Assembly: GCF_001439735.1 (NCBI RefSeq) | Contig: NZ_JYLN01000003.1 | Coordinates: forward strand, 1 to 64,000 | Source: Pseudomonas paralactis | Lineage (GTDB): Bacteria > Pseudomonadota > Gammaproteobacteria > Pseudomonadales > Pseudomonadaceae | DNA length: 64,000 bases | Direction of reading: 5' to 3' | Shown here: positions 17,295 through 26,084 of the stretch, piece after piece | Layout: each line of letters starts with the position of its first letter | How positions within the stretch are numbered: position 1 is the stretch's first letter | Program-made: the position numbers and the translations under genes | The notes under the pieces: generated by a model | The model's input: the letters and a program-made list of their open reading frames with translations, nothing else | Told to the model about the DNA's origin: nothing | The model's database searches: none

Positions 17295-18680
17295 ATGCGT
17301 CGCCTGTTACTCGCCTGCCTGCTTCTAGGATCGGCACACACCTTTGCCTTCGACCGCCAGCAAGTCGAGGGCTACACCTTGCCCAATGGCCTGCAGCTGC
17401 TGCTCAAACCGGGCACCGAACGCGGGCACGTGGCCATCCGCCTGGTGGTCGGCGTAGGCCTGGATGACTTCGGTTGCGAAGACAAAGAGCTTCCCCACCT
17501 GTTCGAGCACCTGCTGTTCAGCGGCATCGACGGCGGTGGCGAAGGCGACCTCGAAGACCGCATGCAAGCGTTGGGCGGCGAGTGGAACGCCTACACCAGC
17601 AACGCCGACACCACATTCGTCATCGAGGCCCCCGCGCACAACCAGCGCAAGGTGCTGGACTTGCTGCTGGCCATCCTCACCCGCACGCAGCTGACCGACG
17701 CCAATATCAACGCCGCCAAGCAGGTGGTCGAGCGTGAAGACGGCGGCCACTATTCGCATTTGCAACGCCTGCTGGACCGTCAGGACCTCGGCCACAGCGC
17801 CAGCAACCAATTGGCCGTCGAGCTGGGACTCAAATGCGCCGAACGCGCGCAGGTCGGCCACCTGACCCGCGATCAATTAGAGACGCTACGCAAAGCGTGG
17901 TACGCCCCCAACAATATGACGCTGATCGTCGTCGGCGATCTGGATAAACTGCTGCCCGCCTACCTGGAACGCACCTACGGCCAACTCGACCCGGTAGACC
18001 CGAGCGAACACCGCCCACTGCCGCAGATCCAACACACCGCCGCCAGCCACCGCGATCTGGTGCATGGCTGGGTCGGCGATGGCGCCAAGCTGCACTGGCT
18101 GTTCCCAGAGCCAGTGCTGGACGACCAACATGACGAAACCTACGACCTGCTCAAGGATTACATCGACTGGGCACTGTACCGACAGCTGCGTCTCAAACAC
18201 GGCTTGTCCTACGGCCCGTGGAGCGAACGCGAAGTACTCGGCGGCGTAGGCTTCCTGAGCCTGAACGCCGACCTGGAACGGGAAAATCTCCCTGAAGCCG
18301 AGCAAGTCTTGCAAGACCTCAAGGCACAACTGCTCAAGGATGGTCTCGACGCGAAGGTGTTCGCCCGCCTGCAACAGGCCGCCATTGCTCGCCAAGCCTG
18401 GGCGGTACAGGGCAACAGTGCGTTGGCCGATTACTACTGGAGTGCAGCCGGCGACTACGCTGACGGCCGCTTCGGCGACCCGGTCAAGCGCATCAAGGCG
18501 GTGAGTCTTTCGCAAACCAACCAGGCAATGCGCGAAGTGTTCAAGCAACCGGGCTACTGGCGCATCGAAAAGCCGTTGTTAAGCTATGACGCCCTGACCT
18601 GGATCGGCGCAGGCGTGCTTGGGCTCATCGCCATCGTGTTGATGGGCGTTCGGCGTTATCGCCAACGGATCGTGGAATGA
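17295..18680 (+). CDS. M16 family zinc peptidase, membrane-anchored
   Basis: A 461-residue exported insulinase-like (M16) peptidase. It has a signal peptide (about residues 1-19) and the inverted zinc motif HLFEH (68-72), with the third ligand probably E146 or E148 in VVEREDGG. A single transmembrane helix (about 430-450, WIGAGVLGLIAIVLMGV) is followed by a basic tail RRYRQRIVE. The M16B inactive-partner half is present after residue 230. It most likely faces the periplasm, held by its C-terminus. It lies 58 bp after the phosphate transporter and 69 bp before the DUF5924 gene. Substrate unknown. Confidence 0.88.
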   Translation: MRRLLLACLLLGSAHTFAFDRQQVEGYTLPNGLQLLLKPGTERGHVAIRLVVGVGLDDFGCEDKELPHLFEHLLFSGIDGGGEGDLEDRMQALGGEWNAYTSNADTTFVIEAPAHNQRKVLDLLLAILTRTQLTDANINAAKQVVEREDGGHYSHLQRLLDRQDLGHSASNQLAVELGLKCAERAQVGHLTRDQLETLRKAWYAPNNMTLIVVGDLDKLLPAYLERTYGQLDPVDPSEHRPLPQIQHTAASHRDLVHGWVGDGAKLHWLFPEPVLDDQHDETYDLLKDYIDWALYRQLRLKHGLSYGPWSEREVLGGVGFLSLNADLERENLPEAEQVLQDLKAQLLKDGLDAKVFARLQQAAIARQAWAVQGNSALADYYWSAAGDYADGRFGDPVKRIKAVSLSQTNQAMREVFKQPGYWRIEKPLLSYDALTWIGAGVLGLIAIVLMGVRRYRQRIVE

Positions 18681-18749
18681 AGCAACGGGCCCAGCGCTAA
18701 GACGTTATTCTGTCTGGGATTTTTTCCTACAAAGACTGCGAACCGCCGA

Positions 18750-19781
18750 ATGCCAAACCTGACCCATCTAATCCAGCGCATCCTCGAACTGATCAAGCGC
18801 TACCCAGGGGTCATTGCACTCGGCGGTTTCATCTCGGGTGTGGGCAGCTTCATCCTGGTGGACCGCCAGCAAGGCATGGCCAGTTGGATCGCTGTCATCA
18901 TGCTGGTGAGCTGGCTGTGGCTGATGCTGGAAAACAGCTTTACCCAACTGTTTGCCAAGCTCTTCAAGCGCGAGATCCCGGAACCGCTGCTGCGCTACGC
19001 CACGCAGATGATCCACCAGGAAAGCCTGTTCTTCGTGCTGCCGTTCTTTTTCGTCACTACGGCCTGGAACAGCGGCCAATCGCTGTTCACCGGCCTGCTC
19101 GGCGCGGCAGCATTGGTGTCGATCATCGACCCGCTGTACTACAAGTGGCTGGCACCCAAGCGCTCGCTGTTCCTGGCCCTGCACACCCTGACCTTGTTTG
19201 CCGCATTGCTCACCGCGCTGCCAATCATCATGCACCTGACCACTGCCCAGAGTTACAAGCTGGCGCTGGGCGTGGCCATGGCCCTGTCGATCCCCAGCCT
19301 GGCGGTCAGCCTGCCGCTGCGCAGCCTCAAGGGCTGGGCAATGCTGCTGGGGGTAACGGCAGCGATCGGCTGCGCAGGCTGGTTCCTGCGCAGCTGGGTA
19401 CCGCCGGCCACCCTGTGGATGACCGAAGTCGCCATCAGTACTCAACTGCAAGACCGCACCCCAGGCGATGACCTCAAGGAGGTCACTGCCGCCCAGTTGC
19501 GCAGCGGTGGCCTCTACGCCTACACCGCGATCAACGCGCCACGCGGGCTGGATGAGCGGATCTATCATGTGTGGAAATTCAACGGCAAGGAAGTCGACCG
19601 CATTGCCCTGGATATCCATGGTGGGCGCAAGGAAGGCTATCGCGCCTGGACCCACAAGCAGAATTTCCCGGGCGACGCAGCGGGGCGCTGGCAAGTGCAG
19701 GTCCTCACCGAGGATGGCCAGGTGATCGGCGTCTTGCGCTTCAAGGTGATCGACACAGCACAAGCGGACAACCCAAAGTAG
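18750..19781 (+). CDS. DUF5924/DUF2914 membrane protein
   Basis: A 343-residue protein with about seven helices in residues 20-235, then a soluble domain (about 245-335). The soluble domain includes YHVWKFNGKEVDRIALDI, EGYRAWTHKQNFPGDAAGRWQVQVLTEDGQVIGVLRF, the DUF2914 pattern of an immunoglobulin-like fold. The soluble domain probably sits in the periplasm. Function unknown. The next operon starts about 55 bp downstream. Confidence 0.82.
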   Translation: MPNLTHLIQRILELIKRYPGVIALGGFISGVGSFILVDRQQGMASWIAVIMLVSWLWLMLENSFTQLFAKLFKREIPEPLLRYATQMIHQESLFFVLPFFFVTTAWNSGQSLFTGLLGAAALVSIIDPLYYKWLAPKRSLFLALHTLTLFAALLTALPIIMHLTTAQSYKLALGVAMALSIPSLAVSLPLRSLKGWAMLLGVTAAIGCAGWFLRSWVPPATLWMTEVAISTQLQDRTPGDDLKEVTAAQLRSGGLYAYTAINAPRGLDERIYHVWKFNGKEVDRIALDIHGGRKEGYRAWTHKQNFPGDAAGRWQVQVLTEDGQVIGVLRFKVIDTAQADNPK

Positions 19782-19835
19782 GTCAGATCGTGCTATTACG
19801 TAGCCATTGTGGATAGCCAAACAAGCTCGGAGCTT

Positions 19836-20984
19836 ATGACCACTCGCACGACCGCAGGCGCAGCCCATCTTGATACGTCCAGCACCCCGCCCTCGCTGCG
19901 GATTACCGGTGACTGGACGCTTGCCCACTACGCCAGCCTGAAAAAACTGTCGGACAAACTCGACGGCCAATACGACGCCGGCGCCCGTATCGACCTTAAC
20001 GGCCTCGGTGCGCTGGATACCGCCGGTGCGTCATTGCTGGTAGAGCTGCTGGGCCCCGACCGCATCGAGCACTCCGCCGAGCAGACCGATTGCAGCCTGT
20101 CGGCTGCCGACCGGGCGCTGCTCAAGACGGTCTACCGTTCCCTCAATGATTTTTGCGTCCCGCTCAAAGAGCCGCAAGAAAGCGCCGGCATCCAGGTCCT
20201 GGCACGTATCGGCCGCGCCGTGGACACCGTCTGGCAAGACGCCAAGAAACTCCTGGGTTTTATCGGCCTGATTCTTGAAACCCTCGTACGCGGGATGTTT
20301 CGACCCAAGCGCTGGCGCCTTACACCGATGGTCGCCCATATCGAACAGACCGGTCTCGACGCCGCACCTATCGTGGCCCTCCTGACCTTTCTGGTGGGCG
20401 CGGTGGTGGCGTTTCTGGGCGCCACCGTGCTCAAGAGTTTTGGCGCGACGATTTTTACCGTGGACCTGGTGGCGTTTTCTTTCCTGCGTGAATTCGGCGT
20501 GCTGCTCACCGCGATCCTGATCGCTGGCCGCACCGCCAGTGCGTTCACCGCGCAAATCGGCTCAATGAAAGCCAACGAAGAAATCGACGCCATCCGCACC
20601 CTGGGCCTGGACCCGATGGAGCTGCTGGTACTGCCGCGGGTTCTGGCGCTGCTGGTGGCACTGCCGATGCTGACTTTCCTGGCGATGCTCTCGGGGATTG
20701 TCGGCGGTGGCGTGGTGTGTGCCGTCGCGCTGGATATTTCACCGGCGATGTTCCTCTCGCTGCTGCAATCGGACATCGGCGTTCAGCACTTTTTGGTGGG
20801 TATGGTGAAAGCGCCGATCTTTGCTTTCCTGATCGCGGCCATTGGTTGCTTGGAAGGCTTCAAGGTCAGCGGCAGCGCCGAATCAGTCGGCGCGCACACC
20901 ACCTCCAGCGTGGTGCAGTCAATTTTTGTGGTGATCGTGCTGGATGCGGTCGCCGCGATGTTTTTCATGGAGATGGGCTGGTGA
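19836..20984 (+). CDS. MlaE-type lipid ABC transporter permease with N-terminal STAS domain
   Basis: A 382-residue protein. An N-terminal STAS-like domain (about 10-110, with ARIDLNGLGALDTAGASLLVE) is fused to an MlaE permease (about 120-380) carrying FVLFREFG-like FLREFGVLLTAIL and IGSMKANEEIDAIRTLGLDP. Start uncertain: GTG at 19809 would add nine residues, and neither start has an ideal ribosome site. It is the first of four overlapping genes for an MCE-type phospholipid transport system. Fused STAS-MlaE proteins replace the separate MlaB of E. coli. This is probably a paralogue of the main Mla/Ttg2 system. Confidence 0.88.
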   Translation: MTTRTTAGAAHLDTSSTPPSLRITGDWTLAHYASLKKLSDKLDGQYDAGARIDLNGLGALDTAGASLLVELLGPDRIEHSAEQTDCSLSAADRALLKTVYRSLNDFCVPLKEPQESAGIQVLARIGRAVDTVWQDAKKLLGFIGLILETLVRGMFRPKRWRLTPMVAHIEQTGLDAAPIVALLTFLVGAVVAFLGATVLKSFGATIFTVDLVAFSFLREFGVLLTAILIAGRTASAFTAQIGSMKANEEIDAIRTLGLDPMELLVLPRVLALLVALPMLTFLAMLSGIVGGGVVCAVALDISPAMFLSLLQSDIGVQHFLVGMVKAPIFAFLIAAIGCLEGFKVSGSAESVGAHTTSSVVQSIFVVIVLDAVAAMFFMEMGW

Positions 20985-21784
20985 GTCGTCTACACCGTGC
21001 GCCCACTGAGGCGGTCATTGAGGTACGCGGCCTGTGCAACCGCTTTGGTAGCCAGAGTGTGCATGAAAACCTCGACCTGGATTTATACAAAGGCGAGATT
21101 CTGGCAGTGGTCGGCGGCTCCGGCAGCGGCAAGTCGGTGCTGTTGCGCAGCATCGTCGGCCTGCGTCGGCCCAGCGAAGGTGAAGTGCGGGTATTGGGCA
21201 AGAACCTGCCGAGTCTGCCTGAGCACGAACGCTCGCTGGTGGAGCGGCGCTTTGGTGTGCTGTTTCAGAAAGGCGCGCTGTTTTCCTCGCTGACCGTTAC
21301 CGAGAACGTTGCCCTGCCATTGATCGAACACGCCGGCCTCAGCCGCGCCGACGCCGAGCACTTGGCGGCGGTCAAGCTGGCACTGGCCGGGCTGCCCTTG
21401 TCGGCGGCCGACAAATACCCGGCTTCGTTGTCCGGTGGCATGATCAAGCGGGCGGCCCTGGCTCGTGCGCTGGCACTGGATCCGGACATCCTGTTCCTCG
21501 ACGAACCCACCGCCGGCCTCGACCCGATTGGCGCAGCGCAATTCGACCAACTGATCCTGACCCTGCGCGATGCGTTGGGCTTGAGCGTGTTCCTGGTTAC
21601 CCACGACCTCGATACGCTGTACACCATCACCGACCGCGTGGCGGTGCTGGCGCAGAAGAAAGTGCTGGTGGCCGACGCCATTGATGTCGTCTCGGAAACG
21701 GACGACGCCTGGATTCACGAATATTTCCACGGCCCCCGAGGCCGCGCGGCATTGGATGCCGCTCAATCGCTCAACGAGGTATGA
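20981..21784 (+). CDS. MlaF-type ABC transporter ATP-binding protein
   Basis: A 267-residue ATPase. Walker A is GGSGSGKS, the signature is LSGGMIKRAALARAL and Walker B is DILFLDEPTAGLDP; LSGGM is typical of MlaF-type ATPases. GTG start with a four-base overlap (GTGA) with the permease stop; the in-frame extension further upstream lies inside the permease gene and is not used. It powers the permease above with the MCE protein below. Confidence 0.92.
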   Translation: MSRLHRAPTEAVIEVRGLCNRFGSQSVHENLDLDLYKGEILAVVGGSGSGKSVLLRSIVGLRRPSEGEVRVLGKNLPSLPEHERSLVERRFGVLFQKGALFSSLTVTENVALPLIEHAGLSRADAEHLAAVKLALAGLPLSAADKYPASLSGGMIKRAALARALALDPDILFLDEPTAGLDPIGAAQFDQLILTLRDALGLSVFLVTHDLDTLYTITDRVAVLAQKKVLVADAIDVVSETDDAWIHEYFHGPRGRAALDAAQSLNEV

Positions 21785-21785
21785 C

Positions 21786-22724
21786 ATGGAAACCCGAGCC
21801 CATCATGTGATGATCGGACTGTTCAGCGTAATTGTGGTGGTCGGCGCTATGCTCTTCGGCCTGTGGCTGGCCAAGTCCAGCGTCGACAGCGCCTTCCAGG
21901 ATTACGAAGTGGTGTTCAACGAAGCGGTCAGCGGCCTGTCCCAGGGCAGTGCGGTGCAGTACAGCGGGATCAAGGTGGGCGACGTCACCAGCCTGCGCCT
22001 GGATCCCAAAGACCCGCGCCGCGTCCTCGCGCGCATCCGCCTGGCCGGGCAAACGCCGATCAAGGAAGACACCCAGGCCAAGCTGGCGCTGACCGGCATC
22101 ACCGGTACCTCCATCATCCAGCTCAGCGGTGGCACCCCGCAAAGCCCGGAACTCAAGGGCAAAGACGGCAACCTGCCGGAAATCATCGCCTCGCCATCGC
22201 CCATCGCGCGCCTGCTCAATAACAGCAACGACCTGATGACAAGCGTCAACTTGCTGCTGCACAACGCCAACCACATGTTTTCCCGGGAAAACGTCGAACG
22301 CTTGAGCAACACCCTGGATAACCTGCAACAAACCACCGGTGCCATCGCCGAGCAACGCGGCGACATCAAGGTGGTGATGCAGCAACTGATGCAGGTGAGC
22401 AAACAGGCCGGTGCCGCGCTGGAGCAAACTACCGTACTGATGCGCAGCGCCAATGGCCTGCTCAACGAGCAAGGCAAGCAAGCGTTCGGCAGCGCCGAGC
22501 AAGCGATGAAATCCCTGGAACAAAGCACCGCCACCATCAACAGCTTGCTGACCAACAACCAGGACTCGGTGAACAGCGGTATGCAGGGCCTCAACGGACT
22601 GGCGCCAGCGGTGCGCGAGCTGCGTGAAACCCTCGGTTCGCTGCGCGCCATCTCTCGCCGCCTGGAAGCCAACCCCAGCGGTTACCTGCTGGGCAGTGAC
22701 AAGAACAAGGAGTTCACGCCATGA
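21786..22724 (+). CDS. MCE (MlaD-like) substrate-binding protein
   Basis: A 312-residue protein. It has one N-terminal helix (residues 7-27, VMIGLFSVIVVVGAMLFGLW), then a single MCE domain (about 38-120, with GLSQGSAVQYSGIKVGDV and ITGTSIIQLSG). A long helical, coiled-coil-prone C-terminus (about 150-300) follows. Inner-membrane-anchored MCE proteins form hexameric lipid-binding rings. The tail is longer than in E. coli MlaD, hinting at a short needle. It starts one base after the ATPase stop. Confidence 0.92.
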   Translation: METRAHHVMIGLFSVIVVVGAMLFGLWLAKSSVDSAFQDYEVVFNEAVSGLSQGSAVQYSGIKVGDVTSLRLDPKDPRRVLARIRLAGQTPIKEDTQAKLALTGITGTSIIQLSGGTPQSPELKGKDGNLPEIIASPSPIARLLNNSNDLMTSVNLLLHNANHMFSRENVERLSNTLDNLQQTTGAIAEQRGDIKVVMQQLMQVSKQAGAALEQTTVLMRSANGLLNEQGKQAFGSAEQAMKSLEQSTATINSLLTNNQDSVNSGMQGLNGLAPAVRELRETLGSLRAISRRLEANPSGYLLGSDKNKEFTP

Positions 22725-23332
22725 AGCGTGCTTACCTGATGATCGCCCCTGTGGCCCTGGCACTGCTCAGCGCCTGCTCGATTCTGCCCAAGCCTGACCC
22801 GTCAGACGTGTACCGCCTGGTGTCCACCCAACCAACCACCCAAGGCACGCCGGTGAGTTGGTCGCTGCGCGTAGCCAAACCCCAGACCAGCGAGTTTCTC
22901 GACAGTCCACGCATTGCCGTGGTGCCTGACGGCAACCTGATCAGCAGCTATGCGAACTCACGCTGGAGCGACCCGGCACCGGTACTCTTACGCAACCGCC
23001 TGCTGGACGGCTTCCAACGCGATGGACGGGTAACGCTGCTGAGTACCGACGAGACCAACCTGCAAGCCGACTATGAGCTGGGCGGGCAGTTGCAGGCGTT
23101 TCAAAGTGAATACCGGGGTGGTGCGGTGGATGTGGTGATTCGCCTGGATGCGCGTTTGGTGCGCGGCAGCGATCAGCGGATTATTGCCAGCCGGCGGTTT
23201 GAGGTAAGGCAGCCGGTGGGTGACACCAAGGTGCCAGTAGTGGTGGCAGCCTTTGGTAAGGCCGGGGATCAGTTGAACAAGCAGGTGGTGGATTGGGTAG
23301 TGGCGCAGGGCAATACAGCACCTAGACGCTGA
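22721..23332 (+). CDS. ABC-type transport auxiliary lipoprotein (PqiC-like)
   Basis: A 203-residue lipoprotein with lipobox LLSAC (Cys19). It matches the ABC_trans_aux family (PqiC/YmbA), with an N-terminal YRL strand and the SRRFEVRQPVGDTKVPVVVAAFGKAGDQLNKQVVDWV C-terminal pattern. It overlaps the MCE gene by four bases (ATGA). PqiC anchors MCE tunnels at the outer membrane, so this system may bridge the envelope in a Pqi-like way. A REP pair follows. Confidence 0.9.
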   Translation: MKRAYLMIAPVALALLSACSILPKPDPSDVYRLVSTQPTTQGTPVSWSLRVAKPQTSEFLDSPRIAVVPDGNLISSYANSRWSDPAPVLLRNRLLDGFQRDGRVTLLSTDETNLQADYELGGQLQAFQSEYRGGAVDVVIRLDARLVRGSDQRIIASRRFEVRQPVGDTKVPVVVAAFGKAGDQLNKQVVDWVVAQGNTAPRR

Positions 23333-23338
23333 GGGCCT

Positions 23339-23414
23339 CATCGCAGGCAAGCCAGCTCCCACTTTTGATTGTATTCACAAATCAAAATGTGGGAGGGGGC
23401 TTGCCCCCGATAGC
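23339..23414. repeat. REP doublet, GTGGGAG class
   Basis: A reversed REP (GCAGGCAAGCCAGCTCCCAC) is followed by a forward REP (GTGGGAGGGGGCTTGCCCCC). The two are separated by about 26 bp containing ATTTTGAT-like self-complementary bases (TTTTGATT...AATCAAAA). It lies between converging genes and may act as a bidirectional terminator. Confidence 0.8.
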
Positions 23415-23424
23415 AATCCAAGGC

Positions 23425-24654
23425 TTAACCGAAGAACCAGTAGCACACCGCAATAGCCGCCACGACACCGGCAAACTCCGCCAGCAACGCACAGCCCACG
23501 GCATGTCGCGCCCGCTGAATCCCCACCGAACCAAAGTACACCGCCAACACATAGAAGGTGGTCTCAGTACTGCCCTGTACCGTCGCTGCCACCAACGCCG
23601 GGAAGCTGTCCACGCCCTGGGTCTGCATGGTCTCGATCAACATCGCCCGTGCCGCACTGCCGGAGAACGGCTTGACCATCGCAGTCGGCAGCGCGTCGAC
23701 AAACCGCGTATCCATGCCCGTCCAGGCCACCACGTGGCGAATCCCCTCCAGGCCGAAGTCCAACGCGCCCGAGGCCCGCAATACGCCCACCGCACACAGC
23801 ATCGCCACCAGGTAGGGCAACAGGTTCTTGGCCACGTCGAAACCTTCCTTGGCGCCTTCGACAAAAGCCTCGTACACCTTGACCTTGCGCAGGGCGCCAA
23901 TGACCAGGAACAGCATGATCAGGCCAAACAACGTGAGGTTGCCCAGGATCGACGACAAGCCGGCCAGCGCCGTTGCAGACAAGGTCGCCAGCAGCGCCAT
24001 AAAGCCGCCCAGCACCAATGCGCCCGGAATCAGATAAGCCAGCACCACCGGATCCCACAGCCGCAGGCGCTGCATCACCGCCACCGACAGCAGGCCCACC
24101 AGCGTTGAGGCGCTGGTGGCCAGCAGGATTGGCAGGAACACCAGCGTCGGGTCGGCGGCGCCTTGCTGGGCGCGGTACATGAAGATGGTGACCGGCAACA
24201 GCGTCAGCGAGGACGCGTTGAGCACCAGGAACAGGATCTGCGCGTTGCTCGCCGTGTTGGGGATGGGGTTGAGTTCCTGCAAGGCCTTCATGGCCTTCAG
24301 GCCGATGGGCGTGGCGGCGTTGTCCAGGCCCAGGCCGTTGGCGGCGAAGTTGAGGGTGATCAAGCCGATAGCAGGGTGACCGGCAGGCACTTCTGGCATC
24401 AGCCTTCGAAACAACGGGCCGAGCGCCTTGGCCAGCCAATCGACGATCCCGGCTTTTTCAGCGATACGCAAAAAGCCCAGCCACAAGGTCAGGGTGCCGA
24501 ACAGCAGCACCATGACTTCCACCGATAATTTGGCCATGGCGAAAATGCTTTCCACCATCGCCGCAAAAATCCCGGCGTTACCGCCCACCAGCCATTGCGC
24601 CAGTGCTGACACCATTGCCACGACAAAGAAGCCAAGCCACAGGCCATTTAGCAT
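23425..24654 (-). CDS. SpmA/SpmB-like fused nucleoside-recognition (Gate) membrane protein
   Basis: A 409-residue protein with about ten helices. Two Gate domains, SpmA-like (1-190) and SpmB-like (220-405), are fused. Visible motifs include FAANGLGLDNAATPIGLKAM and, in the second half, MVKPFSGSAARAMLIE and VQGSTETTFYVLAVYFG. In Bacillus the separate proteins act in spore core dehydration; in Pseudomonas the role is unknown and transport seems likely. It is transcribed downstream of, or separately from, gltP, with a hairpin between them. Confidence 0.88.
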   Translation of the reverse strand: MLNGLWLGFFVVAMVSALAQWLVGGNAGIFAAMVESIFAMAKLSVEVMVLLFGTLTLWLGFLRIAEKAGIVDWLAKALGPLFRRLMPEVPAGHPAIGLITLNFAANGLGLDNAATPIGLKAMKALQELNPIPNTASNAQILFLVLNASSLTLLPVTIFMYRAQQGAADPTLVFLPILLATSASTLVGLLSVAVMQRLRLWDPVVLAYLIPGALVLGGFMALLATLSATALAGLSSILGNLTLFGLIMLFLVIGALRKVKVYEAFVEGAKEGFDVAKNLLPYLVAMLCAVGVLRASGALDFGLEGIRHVVAWTGMDTRFVDALPTAMVKPFSGSAARAMLIETMQTQGVDSFPALVAATVQGSTETTFYVLAVYFGSVGIQRARHAVGCALLAEFAGVVAAIAVCYWFFG

Positions 24655-24709
24655 CAGTTGAATCCCCCGAAAGATGGGGCGAATGATAGCGGGGCTGACA
24701 GAAACGACA

Positions 24710-24731
24710 AACCCCGGAATTACCCGGGGTT
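24710..24731 (-). terminator. hairpin terminator of gltP
   Basis: An 8-bp stem AACCCCGG/CCGGGGTT with a 6-nt loop, followed on the minus strand by TTTGTC. It lies just past the gltP stop. The T-tract is modest. Confidence 0.6.
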
Positions 24732-24752
24732 CGTGTCAGCGCATTCGTGCGA

Positions 24753-26084
24753 TCAGCCGCGAGTGGTCTCGCCGGCCGGCAAAGTTTCCTTGCTGCGCCA
24801 GTGCGGCAGGGAGTTCCAGTAGCGCTCACCCTTGGCGTCGTCGTACATGCCTTCCCAACGGGAGATGACCAGCACGGCCAGAGCGTTGCCGATCACGTTC
24901 AGTGCGGTACGCGCCATATCCATCACACGGTCGACACCGGCGATAAACGCCAAGCCTTCCAGCGGAATGCCCACGCTGCCCAGGGTAGCCAGCAACACCA
25001 CAAAGGAAACACCCGGCACGCCGGCGATACCTTTGGAGGTGACCATCAGGGTCAGTACCAGCATCAGCTGCTGGCCGATCGACAGGTCAATGCCATACAG
25101 CTGGGCGATAAAGATTGCCGCGATGCTCTGGTACAGGGTCGAGCCATCGAGGTTGAACGAGTAACCGGTCGGCACCACGAAGCTGCAGATCGCCTTCGGC
25201 GCGCCGTAGGCCTCCATCTTCTCGATCACCCGTGGCAGCACGGTTTCGGAACTGGCAGTGGAGTAAGCCAGTACCAGCTCGTCCTTGAAGATGCGCATCA
25301 CTTTCAGGATCGAGAAGCCAAACAGACGAGCGATCAGGCCCAGTACCGCAAAGGCGAAGAACAAGATGGCGACGTAAACCAGGATGACCAGCTTGGCCAG
25401 CGGCAGCAGCGAGGCAAAGCCGAAGTTGGCGACGGTCACTGCGATCAGGGCAAACACGCCGATAGGGGCGTACTTCATGATCATGTGGGTGACTTTGAAC
25501 ATGCTCTCGGACACGCCCTGGAACATGGTCACCAGCGGCTCGCGCAGCTCGGGCTTGAGGCTCGACAAGCCCAGGCCGAACAGCACCGAGAAGAAGATGA
25601 TCGGCAGCATTTCGCCACGGGCAACCGCCGCGAAGATGTTCGAGGGGATCAGGTTGAGGATGGTTTCGATGAACGCATGTTCATGCTGCACCTCGGCGGC
25701 GGTCGCCTGGTACTTGGAGATGTCGACAGTACCCAGGGTACTCATGTCAATGCCGGCGCCCGGGTGGAACAGGTTGGCCAGCAACAGGCCAACCACGATG
25801 GCGATGGTGGTGACTACTTCGAAGTAAAGGATGGTTTTGACGCCGATGCGACCGAGCTTTTTCGCGTCGCCCACTCCGGCAATGCCGACGATCAGCGAGG
25901 AAATCACAATCGGGATCACGATCATCTTGATCAGGCGGATAAAGATATCGCCCGCCGGCTGCAATACGTTGCTGATCCACCAGGCTTTTTCAGCACTGAA
26001 ATGGTTGAGCACTGCACCGATTGCGATGCCCAGTACCAAACCGATGAGGATCTGCCAGGCGAGGCTTAGCTTTGCCTTCTTCAT
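24753..26084 (-). CDS. gltP: glutamate/aspartate:proton symporter (DAACS family)
   Basis: A 443-residue dicarboxylate/amino-acid:cation symporter of the GltP/DctA/GltPh fold. Marks include HP1-region AYSTASSETVLPRV (serine-rich), TGYSFNLDGSTLYQSIAAIFIAQ and the HP2-region TSKGIAGVPGVSFVVL. It imports L-glutamate and L-aspartate across the inner membrane. GltP is preferred over DctA on overall resemblance; the substrate is an inference. AAGG lies 8 nt before the ATG. Confidence 0.9.
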   Translation of the reverse strand: MKKAKLSLAWQILIGLVLGIAIGAVLNHFSAEKAWWISNVLQPAGDIFIRLIKMIVIPIVISSLIVGIAGVGDAKKLGRIGVKTILYFEVVTTIAIVVGLLLANLFHPGAGIDMSTLGTVDISKYQATAAEVQHEHAFIETILNLIPSNIFAAVARGEMLPIIFFSVLFGLGLSSLKPELREPLVTMFQGVSESMFKVTHMIMKYAPIGVFALIAVTVANFGFASLLPLAKLVILVYVAILFFAFAVLGLIARLFGFSILKVMRIFKDELVLAYSTASSETVLPRVIEKMEAYGAPKAICSFVVPTGYSFNLDGSTLYQSIAAIFIAQLYGIDLSIGQQLMLVLTLMVTSKGIAGVPGVSFVVLLATLGSVGIPLEGLAFIAGVDRVMDMARTALNVIGNALAVLVISRWEGMYDDAKGERYWNSLPHWRSKETLPAGETTRG

